In this document: one piece after another, positions 33,017 through 45,600 of the stretch | Numbering within the stretch: position 1 is the first letter of the stretch | Layout: each line of letters begins with the position of its first letter | Assembly: GCA_015832175.1 (NCBI GenBank) | Contig: WJXW01000013.1 | Coordinates: 1,691,252-1,755,251 of the forward strand | Reading direction: 5' to 3' | From: Paraphaeosphaeria minitans | Lineage: Eukaryota > Ascomycota > Dothideomycetes > Pleosporales > Didymosphaeriaceae | DNA: 64,000 nucleotides | The notes under the pieces: model-generated | The model's database searches: none | The model's input: the letters and a program-made list of their open reading frames with translations, nothing else | Told to the model about the DNA's origin: nothing | Translations under genes and position numbers: made by a program

Positions 33017-33446
33017 TGTTAGGATCTGAAATCCACATAATGGCGAGAAGCTGGTTTTGTACCTAGTAGGCGCGTAGTAAGAATTGAGCGGGGACTTAAT
33101 ACTAGCTACGCCTTAAATAAAGAAGTTATATAACTACTCTCTATAGAGCGCTTAATTACTTTGTGTAGAGTATAATATACATAACCGCTCTCTACAGAGC
33201 GCTCTTTACAGAGCGCTCCTTATAGAGCGGACTTTACTTAGTATATAGAAACGTAAAGATAGACTTTCTATACTTATATTTAATCTATTTATTAATCTAT
33301 TATTTAGATTCTAGTAGACTAAATTGTTAACTTATTACACTTTGTAAAATACTATTATATTAATAAGACTTTCTACCTTCTATAAGTACTCCTACTTAAG
33401 AACTAACTTTAACCCTTTAGGACTAGCTACCCTCTTAGATTTAACA
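33017..33446 (+). repeat. Gypsy-A4 5' LTR
   Basis: This 430 bp LTR starts tgttaggatctg and ends attTAACA. The first 100 bases are the least RIP-altered in the family (cataatggcgagaagctgg). U3 palindromes are at about 33183-33232 and the TATA-like tagtatata at 33239-33247. Confidence 0.95.
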
Positions 33447-33463
33447 TCTTAAACACCCTTAAT

Positions 33464-35346
33464 ATAAGTACTTTATAAACTCCTACCTTTTTTATAGCTT
33501 TAGGTGCTACTAAGATTACTCCTATAAAGGATAGTAGTAAGGCGCATAAACTAGATCTTTACTTTAGCAAATAATCTTAAACTAACGTCTAGATTCTTTA
33601 GTTAGACCTCTACTTCTTTAACTTAGATAAACCTCTTAAAAATAAAAAAAAGGTTATCTTCGCAGCAATATACATGCGAAGAGATATAAAATTATAGATC
33701 TATCTTTACCTTAAAAAGTACCTAGAAATAGACTATAATAATAATAATAACAATTACGTAAATAAGCACGCTAATACAATTAATATTATTAAAGATTATA
33801 ATAACTTTAAAAAATGCCTTAAATAACTCTTTAGGATTGCTAATAAGGACTCTATTATAAAAGCAAAGATTTAGACTATAACTTAGAAATAATTAGCAGC
33901 TAAGTATATAGCTAAGTTTTGCAGATACGCTATATAACTTAACTAGGACAATAAATCTCTTTAAGATATATATAAATAAGGACTTAAATAGAAACTACGT
34001 AAGGAACTCTTACGTAGTAGTGCACAAATTACTAACTTTAAGGAACTATATAAAGAAACTATTAGGATTAATAGAGAGTGGTTTTTATTGTAACAGGAGC
34101 TCTACTAAAACCCTAGGGTAATAAGCTTTAGATAACTAGTAAAAGTGGTTTATAAGAACCCTATTAGAATCGTCTAAAAGTAATAGCTAAGAAACTACTA
34201 GAGATACAAACTAATAGAAGATGTCTAGTTTAACTACTTAGGTAAAGGAAAAAGAGGAAGGATAGGCCCTAAGTAGCCTAATAAACGCGTCTCTAATAGA
34301 AGTTAATAACTAATAACTAAGACCTATAAATACTTTATATGTAGTAAACTAGGCTATATAGCTAGAAACTACAGATTAAAGAACAAAGTCTATTAAACTA
34401 AGTTAAATGTACTAACTATTAAAGACTAAGAACCTAATAAGGAATAGGAAGTTATTATAACGCTATTTAGTTACTAACACGTTACGCTAGAACAAAGTGA
34501 GTAATTAGATTTACCTAACTTACAACTATATAAAGATCTAAAAGACAACTCTAACGTATACTATAACGTAGAAGACGTAGAAGAGATACTAAAATCTCCT
34601 ACTCCTTACTTATAAAATAGGTGGGAAGAAGACAACCCTATGTTACCTAAGTATAAACTAAATATTTAGGACTATATAGAACCCTACTAGGCACTAAAAA
34701 GAATACAACCCTATAAAAATAAGAAGTTAGACTACGTACAAAAGTACTACCTAGACTACTAAAATCCTATATACTAATTCTGTATGTGGACGCATTGCGA
34801 AGAACTAATATACGCATAATATAAGGCAGAGAAAAAAGAGAATAAGAAATAACCTAGAAAGAAATTGCGCTGTAGATAGATATAGATAGACTGCCTTATC
34901 GCAGCTTACAATAAATACCTCTAGAATAAATAATAAGTAAAATACTTTCTTTACCTTAGGCTAAAGGGTAACAAATACTATAACATGCTTATTAATAGAG
35001 ACTATATATAACTATACTAGTACATGTGTCTAAACTAAGACTACAAATACTACTATATAACTAAACATTTAGACAGCTTTGCAAACTGCCCTACGTAAGA
35101 AGTAATAATAGAACTACTAATTTAACTAGTATATAGGAATAGTAAAGACTGCAGGAGAAAAGATAGAAGAATATCCTTATAGAAAGAAGAAGAAGACAAT
35201 CTACATAAGCTATGTACTTAAGAACAATAATAGAAGCAGATGCTTAGAAACGTATACTAGGCACTAGAACTTAACTACAACCTACACGAATAGATGTCTT
35301 TTTTAGGCCTAAACTTAGATAAGAAAACGCCTTTATTAAATTAAAT
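33464..35346 (+). pseudogene. Gypsy-A4 gag
   Basis: The capsid gene has the ATA start (was ATG) 18 bases past the LTR. The gag core spans roughly 33600-34150 with an R-I-N-R-E-W-F segment near 34070. The knuckle at 34319-34370 reads F-I-C-S-K-L-G-Y-I-A-R-N-Y, a CCHC with His and Cys changed to Tyr. A long acidic/aromatic tail follows. The frame ends by shifting to pol at 35299, otherwise at a TAA near 35344. Confidence 0.85.
35299..35305 (+). promoter_or_regulatory. Gypsy-A4 -1 frameshift heptamer T TTT TTA
   Basis: In gag phase the codons are TCT TTT TTA GGC. Slipping one base back continues with AGG CCT AAA CTT, which leads into the protease. The gag start is in phase 2 and RT in phase 1, exactly the -1 relation. 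It is a canonical X XXY YYZ site. Confidence 0.78.
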
Positions 35347-38300
35347 GCTATAGTAAGTATAGTATTATTTAAGCTACTAGTACAGTTTAAAGGAATATAG
35401 GCTTAAGCTCTTATAGACTTAGGAGTAGAAAAGAACTTTATATCTTATTAGATAGTAAGATAAGCAGGACTTATAATATTAAAGAAAAAAGTACCCTATA
35501 TTATCTATGTCGCGAATAGATCCCTAATGCCTAAGACACCTTAAATATACTAGGAGGTCACTACTATAATAACAGTCTAAGGACATAGAGAGAAACTTAC
35601 TTTAGATGTCTTACTAGAATCTAAGTATAAGTTAGTCTTAGAATTACCTTAGTTAATAATATACAACCTACAAATTAACTAGGGTACAAAGAAAATATCG
35701 TTTAAACGCTATAATTATGTATTATAAGCAAAGCCTATGCATTAACTAAAAATAATAGTAGATAAGGGAGTTATTAATAATATAATACTGTAATAGATAG
35801 TTAAAAAACAGAAGCACACCTTAGTAGACGCTAGTAGAAACTACTAGGTTAAGAAGCGTAAGAAGGAGGACAACAGCATACCCCTTACCTTACTAAGAGA
35901 GTATAGGAAATAGACACACATATTTATAGAAAAGGAAGGAAAAGCAAACCTACTAGAATATTAACCCTAGAATCTTATAATAGACCTAGAAGAAGGGAAG
36001 ATGCCACCCTTTAGACCACTATACAGTAAGACAGAAGAAGAACTCCTTAAAAAACGTGATTTTATTAAAATAAACTTTAAGAAAGGATATATATAACTAT
36101 TAAAGTCACTAGCAGTAAGCCCTTTTATGTTTATTAAGAAAAAGGATGAATTAGACAGACTATACGTTAACTACTAATAACTTAATAACATAATAATAAA
36201 GAACTAATATCTACTACTAAACATTACAGAGTTATAAGATTAACTATCTTAAGCTAAAATATTCACAATAATAGATCTAAGAGATAGTTACTACCTTATA
36301 CAAATTAAGAAAGGTGAAGAATAGAAAATAGCGTTTTAATTACGCTATAAACTATTTAAATATAAGGTTATGCCTTTTAGACTTATAAACGCACTAGCAG
36401 CTTTTATGGCACTTATTAATAACGTACTCTATAAACATCTAGACATATTTGTTATCGCGTATATAGACAATATCCTCGTCTTTTCTAAAAACAAATCGGA
36501 CCACACTAAGCATATATAAATAGTACTAGAAGCACTAGATAAAGTATACCTTCGCATTAAACTTAAGAAATATAAGTTTAACGTTAAATAACTTAAATTC
36601 TTAGGACACATTATTACTATAAAAGGAATTAAGATGGCACTAAGTAAAGTTAAATGCATTAAGAACTGGCTAATACTAAAGATAGCTAAGAATATCTAAG
36701 AATTCTTAGGATTCTGTGGATTTAATTAATAATTTATCTAAGATTACGTAAAGGTTATAATACCTTTAATAAATCTTATAAAGAAGGACGTACCCTTTAA
36801 ATAGATAGATAAGTGTAGAATGTTATTCTAACTCCTTAAGACAGTATATATTATAGAACCTATCTTTGTTTATTTTAGAAGTAATAAACCACTACGCTTT
36901 AAAACAGACGCTAGCGATCTTACGCTAGGCGCTTACGCTAAATAAGAACGTAATAGCAAATAGCACCTAATTGCCTATTACTTATGCAAATTTAATAACG
37001 CTAAAACACAATATAATATATATAATAAAGAACTCTACGCTATTATTAAAGCTTTAAAGCACTAGAGGATTTATACACTTAGTTACTTAACGCTAGAAAT
37101 CTATATAGATTATAAGAACCTTCTAAGGTTCACGATAACAAAAGAACTTACGCTATAATAATAAAAATAGTTGTAAACTATAGAGTAGTATAAGTTTAAA
37201 ATTATTTATATAGCTAGAAAAGAAAATGGCAGAGTAGACGCTCTTAGCTAATAAAGTAATCTAGTAGGAGAAAAAGTAAAAACCTTCTCTGTAATCCTTC
37301 GCAAAGCTAAAGATAGATCTCTAGAACTAATAGTAGAACTAAATTAACTTTTAGTAATTAACTAAGAAGTTCTAGAACATCTATAGACTAAGATTATCTA
37401 ACAATACCACGATGACCCTATGTACAAACACCTAGGTATTACAAAAACAATAGAACTTATCTAAAGGAATTACACCTTTAAAGGAATTAAAGAAGCTGTA
37501 ATAACTTATATCTGCAAATGTGTAGAATACTAGAGAAATAAACACAGCACACATCTCAAATATAGAGAGATGTAAGTAATTAGAATACTAATAGCACTAT
37601 AGGAAGACATTACTATAGATTTTGTTATAAGAATTCTAAACTCTAAGGATCTAATAACAGGAATTAAATACGACAGCATACTAGTAATAGTCTACTAACT
37701 AACTAAGTATATTGAGCTCATTTTATGCCTTAAAAGAATAATAGTAAAGGAACTCGCTTTTCTTATCTTAGATAGACTAATTAGACACTACAGAATCCTA
37801 AAAATAATTATTAGTAATAGAGATAAGCTCTTTACGTTAAATTATTAGATAACGCTTATAGCACTACTTAGAACGAAACGAAAGCTATTAACAGCTTACT
37901 ATTTATAAATAGATAGATAGACAGAACGTACGAACTAAACTATAGAAACGTACCTACGCATTTACTGCAACAGTTAGAAGAATAACTAGGTTTTATTACT
38001 ACTTATAGCACAGTTAGCCTATAATAACAAAGTATTAGTAGTATTAGGACATACACTATTTTATATAAACTATAAAAGACACCTACATCTCTTTAACTAA
38101 CAATTTCCTACAATAATTAAAGCAAAAGAAGCTATAGATATAGTAGAAAATATAAAGAAAATATACTAATAACTCTAAGAAAATCTTAAGAAAGCTTAGC
38201 AGCAATTAATTTTATACTAAAATTAAAAACAAAAAATAGCACCTTAGCTAAAGAAGGGGGATAAAGCATATCTACTTATAAAGAACCTTTAAACTTAGAA

Positions 38301-38690
38301 GAAAAAACACAAGAAACTAGATTATATTAAAGTTAGACTATTTTATATTTCTAAGTAAATATCACTAGTAAACTATAAGTTGGAACTACCGCTAGATGTA
38401 AAGATACACCTAGTATTCCACGCATTACTACTAGAACTAGCAGACCCTAATACACTAGTTAAAACCACCTTCTACTACTAGACTAAGGAAGAAAATAAAT
38501 TTAAGGTTAAAAGAATTCTAGAATATAATTAGCATAACAACACGTACCTTATTAAATAGAAAGGTTACCCACATAGCAAAAACACCTAGAAACTAAAGAA
38601 CAATCTAAGAAACTATTAGTAAAAGATTAAGGAATTTTATTAGAAATACAAATATACCTAGGAGGATTATAGTACTAACGCTATAGTATC
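35305..38690 (+). pseudogene. Gypsy-A4 pol: protease, RT, RNase H, integrase, chromodomain
   Basis: Domains in order: protease with A-L-I-D-L-G-V-E (family DSGA) near 35407-35430; RT about 36000-36720 with Y-I-D-N at 36460-36471; RNase H with T-D-A-S near 36904; integrase zinc region ending C-K-C near 37515, with core Asp near 37617 and 37815 and Glu near 37915; chromodomain at about 38490-38600 starting F-K-V-K-R-I-L-E. The second RT aspartate is lost. Many Gln codons became stops. The 3' end overlaps the antisense aORF. Confidence 0.9.
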
Positions 38691-39137
38691 TACTATATTA
38701 AGCGTTAACTACATTACTATAGAGTAACTAAGAGTCGCTGCAGCAGTAGGATAATTAATAGTATTTATATTTATGTCCTTACTATCCTTAGTTATTTCTG
38801 CAGCTAGATATAACGTCTTCTTGTGAGTACGCTCTTTAGCCTAAGCTAGTATTTTCTTATTTTGTAATAACTATACTATTAGGAGAGATAACGCCTTTTT
38901 ATCCTCCTTAACTTTCTTCTTATACTCCTTACAAGTCTTATCTAGCAACAACTAGCTTATATTTACACATAGATAACCTAAGCAAATACATTTAGAACAC
39001 TTTAAACCTAAACCTAGTATAACGTAGTAAATAGAACCTTTAAAACTATAATTAATGCAAGGGCTCTCTATAGTAATATTAGTTTCTTAGATCTTATAAT
39101 ACAATTAATGTTTTTAAACAGTAGAGTTACTAGGCAT
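38658..39137 (-). pseudogene. Gypsy-A4 antisense cysteine-motif ORF (aORF)
   Basis: ATG at 39137 to TAG at 38658, 160 codons opposite to pol. The motif reads L-K-C-S-K-C-I-C-L-G-Y-L-C-V, and upstream is S-P-C-I-N-Y. The second half, from L-L-L-D-K-T-C-K-E-Y-K-K-K, is a basic/acidic helix with leucine spacing. In-frame stops are TAA/TAG only. Together with the identical frame in A1, A2 and A5 this supports a former gene carried by the element. A start region promoter would have to lie in or near the 3' LTR on the opposite strand; none is evident. Confidence 0.66.
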
Positions 39138-39247
39138 AATACTAACAGATATACTTATAGTAAGCAGGGTTAGCAGAATAGCTTACGTAACAATAGCTAA
39201 GATCTAAATATATAATTTAGGACAAATCTATAAAAAAGAGGGGATAA

Positions 39248-39677
39248 TGTTAGGATCTAAAATCCACATAATAGTAGGAAGCTGGTTTTGTACCTAGTAG
39301 GCGCGTAGTAAAGATTAAGCGGGGACTTAATACTAGCTACGCCTTAAATAAAGAAGTTATGTAACTACTCTCTACAGAGCGCTTAATTACTCTATATAGA
39401 GCATAACACACATAACTACTCTCTATAGAGCGCTCTCTACAGAGCGCTTCTTATAGAGCGGACTTTACTTAGTATATAGGAACGTAAGAATAAACTCTCT
39501 ATACTTATATTTAATCTGTTTATTAATCTATTATTTAGATTCTAGTAGACTAAATTGTTAACTTATTACACTTTGCAAGATACTATTATATTAATAAGAC
39601 CTTCTACCTTTTATAAGTACTCCTGCCTAAGAACTAACCTTAACCCTTTAGGACTAGCTACCCTCTTGGATTTAACA
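39248..39677 (+). repeat. Gypsy-A4 3' LTR
   Basis: This LTR pairs with 33017-33446 and is the same length. It is preceded by aaaaaagaggggataa, the polypurine tract (39231-39246). Differences from the 5' LTR are C/T and G/A changes. Confidence 0.95.
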
Positions 39678-39682
39678 CCAGC

Positions 39683-40796
39683 CTAGCCTTCTACTACGTA
39701 TTAGTCTATTAGTAGTACTATTTAGGTATTTACCTATTAGTTTAAACTACTATAGAGTTTCCTATAAAGGGTAACTTTTAACCCTATAAGGAAAGAGGGC
39801 ATTTCTAGAAGGAAACTATTTAGGTTATATAACCTTTAGTTTAATTCCTTACTAGAATAAAATTCTAGAGACTATATCTCTCTAGAAATATACTTTATTA
39901 GAAAGAACTATTTCCTACCTCTCTAGGAGATATAGAGTTAGGAGGCTTATATAAGCGTTCTAGCCTAGCCTAGTTTGCCTAGTTATAGTTATCTATCTAG
40001 TAAAGGGTAAAGAGAATAGGCCTATTACTTTATAAGTTAGGCTAGTATTCTCTAAGGTTCTATCCTAGCCGTCCCTGCCTGCCTTACCTCTAGTAATAGA
40101 GGAGTAATAAGGTGAACTAGGAGTAAAGTCTATGTAAGAGTGATTTCTCCTAGAACTAAAGGTATACAAAACTAGGCCGTTTAACTAGTGTTAGGAAGGT
40201 AGTAGTAGGATTAAATTATTCTAGAAACTGCGTGGAAAACAGTTACCTAGGATAGTCCCTACTATATAGCCTCTTCTAGATAAGGGAAATCTAGTAGAGC
40301 CTAGCCTAAGCTAGTTTTACCACTAAAAAGTAGAACCTATTTACGCCTAGGAAGGCATTTTTTCCCTAAAAACCCTAGGGCTATTCTCTATTATTAAGAG
40401 ATAGAAAAGGTTATCTTTATAAAAAGTAAAAAGGGAACAGTTATAAGACCTATTATTATAGGCTTTCTATCTAGTAGAAGATTATTAAGGGGTTGTTTAG
40501 AGAAAAGTTATATATCTCTAGATAAAAGACCTAGATCTCCTAAGAATTAAGGAGAAGAAGGCATTTTAGGTTTAATTCTAGATACCTAAAAAAGGTTTAA
40601 TCTAGAAACCTATAAGACCTATAACTTCTAAAAGTAAACTAGAAGTATAAGGTAATTAAACCCCTATAAGACCTATAACTTCTAAACTAAGAAGTATAAG
40701 GCAATTGAACCTATATTTTAATCTAGAATCTTATTAAGATCTAGAAGTTAGAGAAGTACTTACCCTACTAGTCTATATATATTAAAACTAGACAAA
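39683..40796 (+). other. Copia-B untranslated leader
   Basis: About 1.1 kb lies between the primer site and gag. It has no recognisable ORF. It holds a direct repeat of about 50 bp at 40609-40662 and 40663-40711 (cctataagacctataacttct start, aggcaattgaacc-type end) and two copies of aggtttaat-ctaga at about 40568 and 40593. The length is unusual for a copia leader, so an older solo insertion inside it cannot be excluded. Confidence 0.6.
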
Positions 40797-42341
40797 ATGG
40801 GAGACTCTCTATTTAAAATCCTAAGTGAAGTGGTTCTAAGAACTACAAAATTTGGTCTATTAGAATAGAGGTCTACCTTATTAAAGAGGGTTATCTAGAG
40901 GTTATGTCTAGTAATATTCAAGACCTAACTCTAGAACAATAAGCCGTTCTACAGGAAAAAGCTTCTAAAGCTACTAGTATTTTAAAACTTTCCTTAGAAG
41001 ATGGCCCTCTAGTACAAACTAGGTTTATAATAAATTCCTATATACTTTGGAATAAGTTAAAAGAACTTTATGAGCTAACAGGATTTAGTAGTGAATTTAT
41101 ACTAAGTAAAGACCTTATTAACACTACTTTAACTAGCTATAAAAATAATCTAGAAAGCTACGTTAATAGCTTTAAGAGGCTAGTAAATAACCTAGAGGCC
41201 AAGTCTATTAATCTTCCTAAAAAATTCCTAGTAGCCCTACTTCTAAACAATCTAAATAGTAGGGATTATGAGTATATTATTGCAGTTATTACTTAATTTA
41301 TTAGGATAAATAATAAAAAGAAAGAAGACCAAGATTTAGATTCTATAGTAAGCCAGCTCCTCGACGAATCTAGGAGACTAAGTTCTATAAGAAAAGGCTC
41401 TACTAATAGTAATTTACTTCCTAGAGTAAATAATAATAACTCTAGAGAAGCTAAAGACATAGAAATGTCTATGCCTACTAGAGGAAATAGTAAAAAAGAC
41501 CTTTGTTCCTACTGTAGTAAAGAGGGACATATAAAGTCTAATTGCTAGGTTAAATTTCCTAATAAAAAGCCTAAAAACTATAAGGCTAGAAAGGGAAAGT
41601 TTAATAAAGAAAGTAGTAATAATACTCTTCTAAAAGAAAAAGATAGAGAGACTATTCTTACTACTAAAAAACCCAAAAATAAGTCTAAAGAAATAGACTT
41701 TATACTAGATTCTGGCGCAACTATACATACTTATTATATAAAAGAGTTATTTACTACTTTAGAACCTACAGATACCTCTATTAAATAGGGAAATTCTAAT
41801 AGCTCTATAGTAGCAAAAGGGGTTAGAAATATAGAACTCCTATTTACTAAAACAAGTAAGAAAGTAATCTTAAGTAAGGTTTTATTTGTGCCAGAACTAG
41901 GTGTTAACCTTATAAGCCTAAATAAACTTACAGAAAGAGGTCTAAATCTAAATTTTACTAGATTAGGCTGTGAGGTTATATTCTCTAGTTGTCTATATAG
42001 TTTATCGTACAAATAGCACTAAGTGAAATAGGGGCCTGCCTACCTATAGGGACCCGCACAAGGACCCACTACTTAGGTTAGCGCTAAGAGGTAGAGACTT
42101 TATAAGGCCCTGCCTACCTATAAGGACCCGCATAAGGACCTCCTGCTTATGTTAGCGCTAAGAGGCAGAGACTTCATAAGGTCCTTAGTGCCCCTTTGTA
42201 CGATAGACTAGACGTAATTAATTAAACCTACTTCTCACCCTTTGCACGATAGTATACTATTAACCCTTAAATGCTTAATTGCAGATTGAGCCAAACTAAC
42301 ACTAGTAGAAATATCCTTATAAAAGGAGAATATAAAGAAGG
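40797..42341 (+). pseudogene. Copia-B gag and protease (split by solo LTR-S3)
   Basis: The gag N-terminal part reads S-G-S-K-N-Y-K-I-W, the typical W-x-G-x-N-Y-x-x-W copia start. It is followed by an L-W-N-K-L-K-E-L-Y segment and a complete CCHC knuckle C-S-Y-C-S-K-E-G-H-I-K-S-N-C near 41508-41549. The protease active site is L-D-S-G-A-T-I-H near 41706. Only four stops occur in about 390 codons, so RIP was mild. The first ATG at 40797 is out of phase; an in-phase ATG is at 40904 but seems internal. The solo LTR-S3 lies between 41990 and 42301. Confidence 0.85.
41990..42301 (+). repeat. LTR-S3 solo LTR
   Basis: This 312 bp LTR of the LTR-S family stands alone in the Copia-B protease region with duplication ctagt (41985-41989 and 42302-42306). 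The two internal repeat units are present. It arose by recombination between the two LTRs of a full insertion, with loss of the gag part. Confidence 0.94.
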
Positions 42342-42536
42342 TGTTAAAGTAAAACACTTACTTCCGTGATTCTTTCTAGATCCACTAATTCAGATCACAG
42401 GATTCTTGCTAAGAGGCTCGTTTCTTTTATATATAGTCTGCCCTTTTAGTATCCTTTCCTACAATTAGCTATTTGTATTCTTTACAACTCTGCTTCTAAA
42501 TATCCTATAATAGTTTAAGCCCTTTTTACTACAACA
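42342..42536 (+). repeat. Copia-A2 5' LTR
   Basis: TGTTAAAGTAAAAC start, ACAACA end, 195 bp. The primer site gttataagcctagcgctta follows at 42537-42555. Confidence 0.95.
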
Positions 42537-42669
42537 GTTATAAGCCTAGCGCTTAGAATATAAGACAATTCTTCTTACCTACTTAGTAACGCTTAAATTA
42601 TTATATAACACTCTATTTAGAACCTCTCTATAATACAACCCCCTATTTCTAATTACAAAAATTATTAAA

Positions 42670-45600
42670 ATGGCAGAAGTATAGCTCGTTAATCGCTCTA
42701 GTTAGCCCTACTAGTTTGTCTAGCTTTAATTCTAAGTAAACTTAAAAGGAATCTAGAACTAAATTAACCTAGAGGCAATTAACGCTCTAGCAATTAATTA
42801 CATAAAGCTAGAATAACCTCCGCTCTTATAGAAACTATTACTAATTATAGATACAGCCTCTGTGGCAAGTATTTAATTATATAAAGCAGAGCTTACTAAG
42901 TATAAAATAGATAAGAAGAGCTTTCCTTTACAAATAGCGGAATATAGAGTAGTAGTTTTAGACTAGCAAGTAGACTATACTAAGATACAGAATTTCTAGA
43001 CTTAGGTAAACGCTATAGTATCGCCTAATCTGCTTACTCCTGCCATAATTACTCTAGTTAATACACGCTAAACTACGCTTTAGTCCCTAATTTAACTCTT
43101 AAAGGAAGATCTCGCACTAAATAAAGAAGCTATATAGAATAATATTTAAGCTTTGTACTGCGCTTATCTTAAAAAGGCTAAGTAGGTAAGATAAAGTCCT
43201 AAGACCTAGTTTAAAGAGTGGTAGCTCCTCTATTAAAAAGCGAAGACCTACTTAATTAGTAAAATTAGTAGACTGCTTACTACCCAAGATTTCCTAGATA
43301 CAATTGCCGCGCGTATAGCACTAAATTAGGCCTAATTAATAAACTAATAGCTAATCCAGGATGAGACGCTAGGACGGAATTAGATCACGCTAGACAATCT
43401 AGGGAAGGTATTTTCAGCGCTTATTTAGGAGTATTTAATCTAATCTAGTTCTAATAAAATAAGTGGGGTATTCGCCACTTTTAATAGATTATTAAAACAA
43501 TCTACTAACTCTAATAGTTCTGGTTTGTCTAATTAGATAAAGAAACAACCAAACTATCCCTATAAGCCCTATGCTTATAGGTGAAAACTAATAGAGTGCC
43601 GAAGACTTTAAACCGCAATAGCTAGATCACCCTAGGATAGAACATTGTTATTTAATCTCACTAATAAAGAAAAATTAGAGATTCTTAATTAATTTAAGCA
43701 GCCTAAGTAGTTAAACCTTTGTAATGCGATTACAAAGGTAGAATAGAATAAAAAACAATCCTCTACTAAGACTATTAAGTATCCTAGTAGTATTACTGCT
43801 ACTCTACTAAACCTATTTAATCTGCCTACAGACAATGGAGCATTAGGTGTCTACTCTACTCTATATTCTAACGCTTATCTTCTATTAGAATATACAATAC
43901 TAAATAGTGCTGCAGCAGTTCACCTAGTTAACAATTGCAAAAGACTTATTCCTAGGACGTTTTAATTATTAAATAAGAGTGTAGAGGTAAGTACATAAAG
44001 CCTTCTAATCTTAGGAATTAGTAATAGACTAATTAAGAAAGCTTTGCATAGGAAAAATAAGAGATTTATAAAAGATCTGCTACTTTAAGGAGTAAGAGTA
44101 GTAGAAGGCTTTTATGTAAATATTATATTAGAAGCTCTTTTAAAGAAAGTAAAGATTTAGTACCTTAGTTTAGATTACACTTTTAGGATTAGAAGCCTAG
44201 AATAAAGCGTTATCTTAGTAGACCTAAAATGCGAGCATAACCTTACTTTCCTATAATATAAGCTAATCCACTCTTGTCTAATTGTTATAAGTGTGACTAC
44301 TAAAGGATTATCCTAGGTTAATATTAAGAGATTAAATTCTAAGGACCTCTAGCACCTTTAAGTAGGGTATATAGGAAGTAGAGCCCTATAAGCTCTAGTA
44401 ACTGCAGCCTAAAGTGTAAAGATTACTAGAATGTTAAAGAAGGATTACAAGCACTATACTACTACACACGTAATCTAGATAATCTCTAGGAGACCTAGAG
44501 AACAATTACCCAGGCTATTTTACTTATTATTCTAGGATCTATTTAATATGCCCACTGCTTAAAATAGAGAAAACTAGGTTTTGCTAATTAAAGAAGATTT
44601 TAGTAAGAAACCTTACGTTTTTAATCTTAGAACAAAGACGCTTTCTAAGATAATAAGAGTGTGGCAGGATTTCTTAGCTCTTATTAATACAAAATACGAG
44701 CTTTAAATCACAAAAATCTACTAGGACAATAATATAGTAACACTTCTATAGAGAGGGAAATCCTAGTATAAATTTTGGGCTAATTAGGAAGAGATAATAA
44801 TTAGTAGACTACTGCCCTATACGCATAAGCCTAATAGCGCTGTAGAAAGAGTAGGCTAGGAGCTTATAATAAAAGTAATTAAAATACAAATAAGCGCAAA
44901 TCTACTATTAAATCTCTGGCCTAAGATTATATAAGCGGCATGCTAGCTCTAAGGAATAATTCCTAGCCTAGTATTAGGCTATTAATCACCTAATAAAACG
45001 TTAGATGCTTAGTTTAGACAATATTTTTATTATTTTAAACTAGTAAAAACACAATATAGGATAGCTAATCTTCGTCTAAACTAGAGTGCTGTCTACGCCT
45101 ATAGCTGCTAAGCTTACCCTTTAGATTAAGAGCGTGTAGCTAGGCGAGATAGAAGAGGATTTAAAGTGAATCCTAGGGGCTATATTAGATACCTAGTAGG
45201 CTATAAAGCTTCTAATATCTACTAAATATAGATTCTCTAGCTTAATTAGGTAATCACCACACAAAATATAAAATTTAATAAGTCCTTATTCTATAAAGGA
45301 TTAGAGGAATAATCTATTCTAAAAATAGAAGTGTTAAAAATAGTAGAAAGCCTCTAAGAAGAAGAGCTAAATAATCTAAGAGAAGTGTATAAAAACGCGC
45401 TTAATATTCTTCCTAAAATAAACAAGTATATAAGAACCGCTACTAGACCTATAGGTGACCTTTAGGTAATTAAAAGTAAAGTAGGACAGCTAAGTAATTA
45501 AGAACCTAAAGTACCTACTACTAAGCGAGCTGTAGGCTTAGCTAGCTAGTAGCTAAGAATTTACTTAAGTAGGAAAGGAAACACAGGACTTATAACCCCT

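Larger units (their letters stand above)
33017..39677 (+). mobile_element. Gypsy-A4, complete Ty3/gypsy chromovirus
   Basis: This is a 6661 bp element with two 430 bp LTRs and duplication ccagc at 33012-33016 and 39678-39682. It is the best copy for reading the family: gag, slippery site, pol with chromodomain, antisense aORF, polypurine tract. RT carries Y-I-D-N, so it is inactive. Because it interrupts the Copia-B primer site, it landed after Copia-B and disabled it. Confidence 0.95.

Noticed and set aside
36429..36659. Open frame of 76 codons on the minus strand, with a counterpart at 62462-62644
   Set aside because: Both are antisense to Gypsy-A RT around the Y-I-D-N box. Their similarity follows from the shared pol sequence, not from a conserved gene.
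39683..40796. A host gene in the Copia-B leader
   Set aside because: No frame of useful length, no start with coding continuation, and its position between primer site and gag fits an element leader.
41734..42012. Open frame of 92 codons on the minus strand
   Set aside because: It runs antisense through Copia-B protease and into the solo LTR-S3, so it crosses an insertion boundary.
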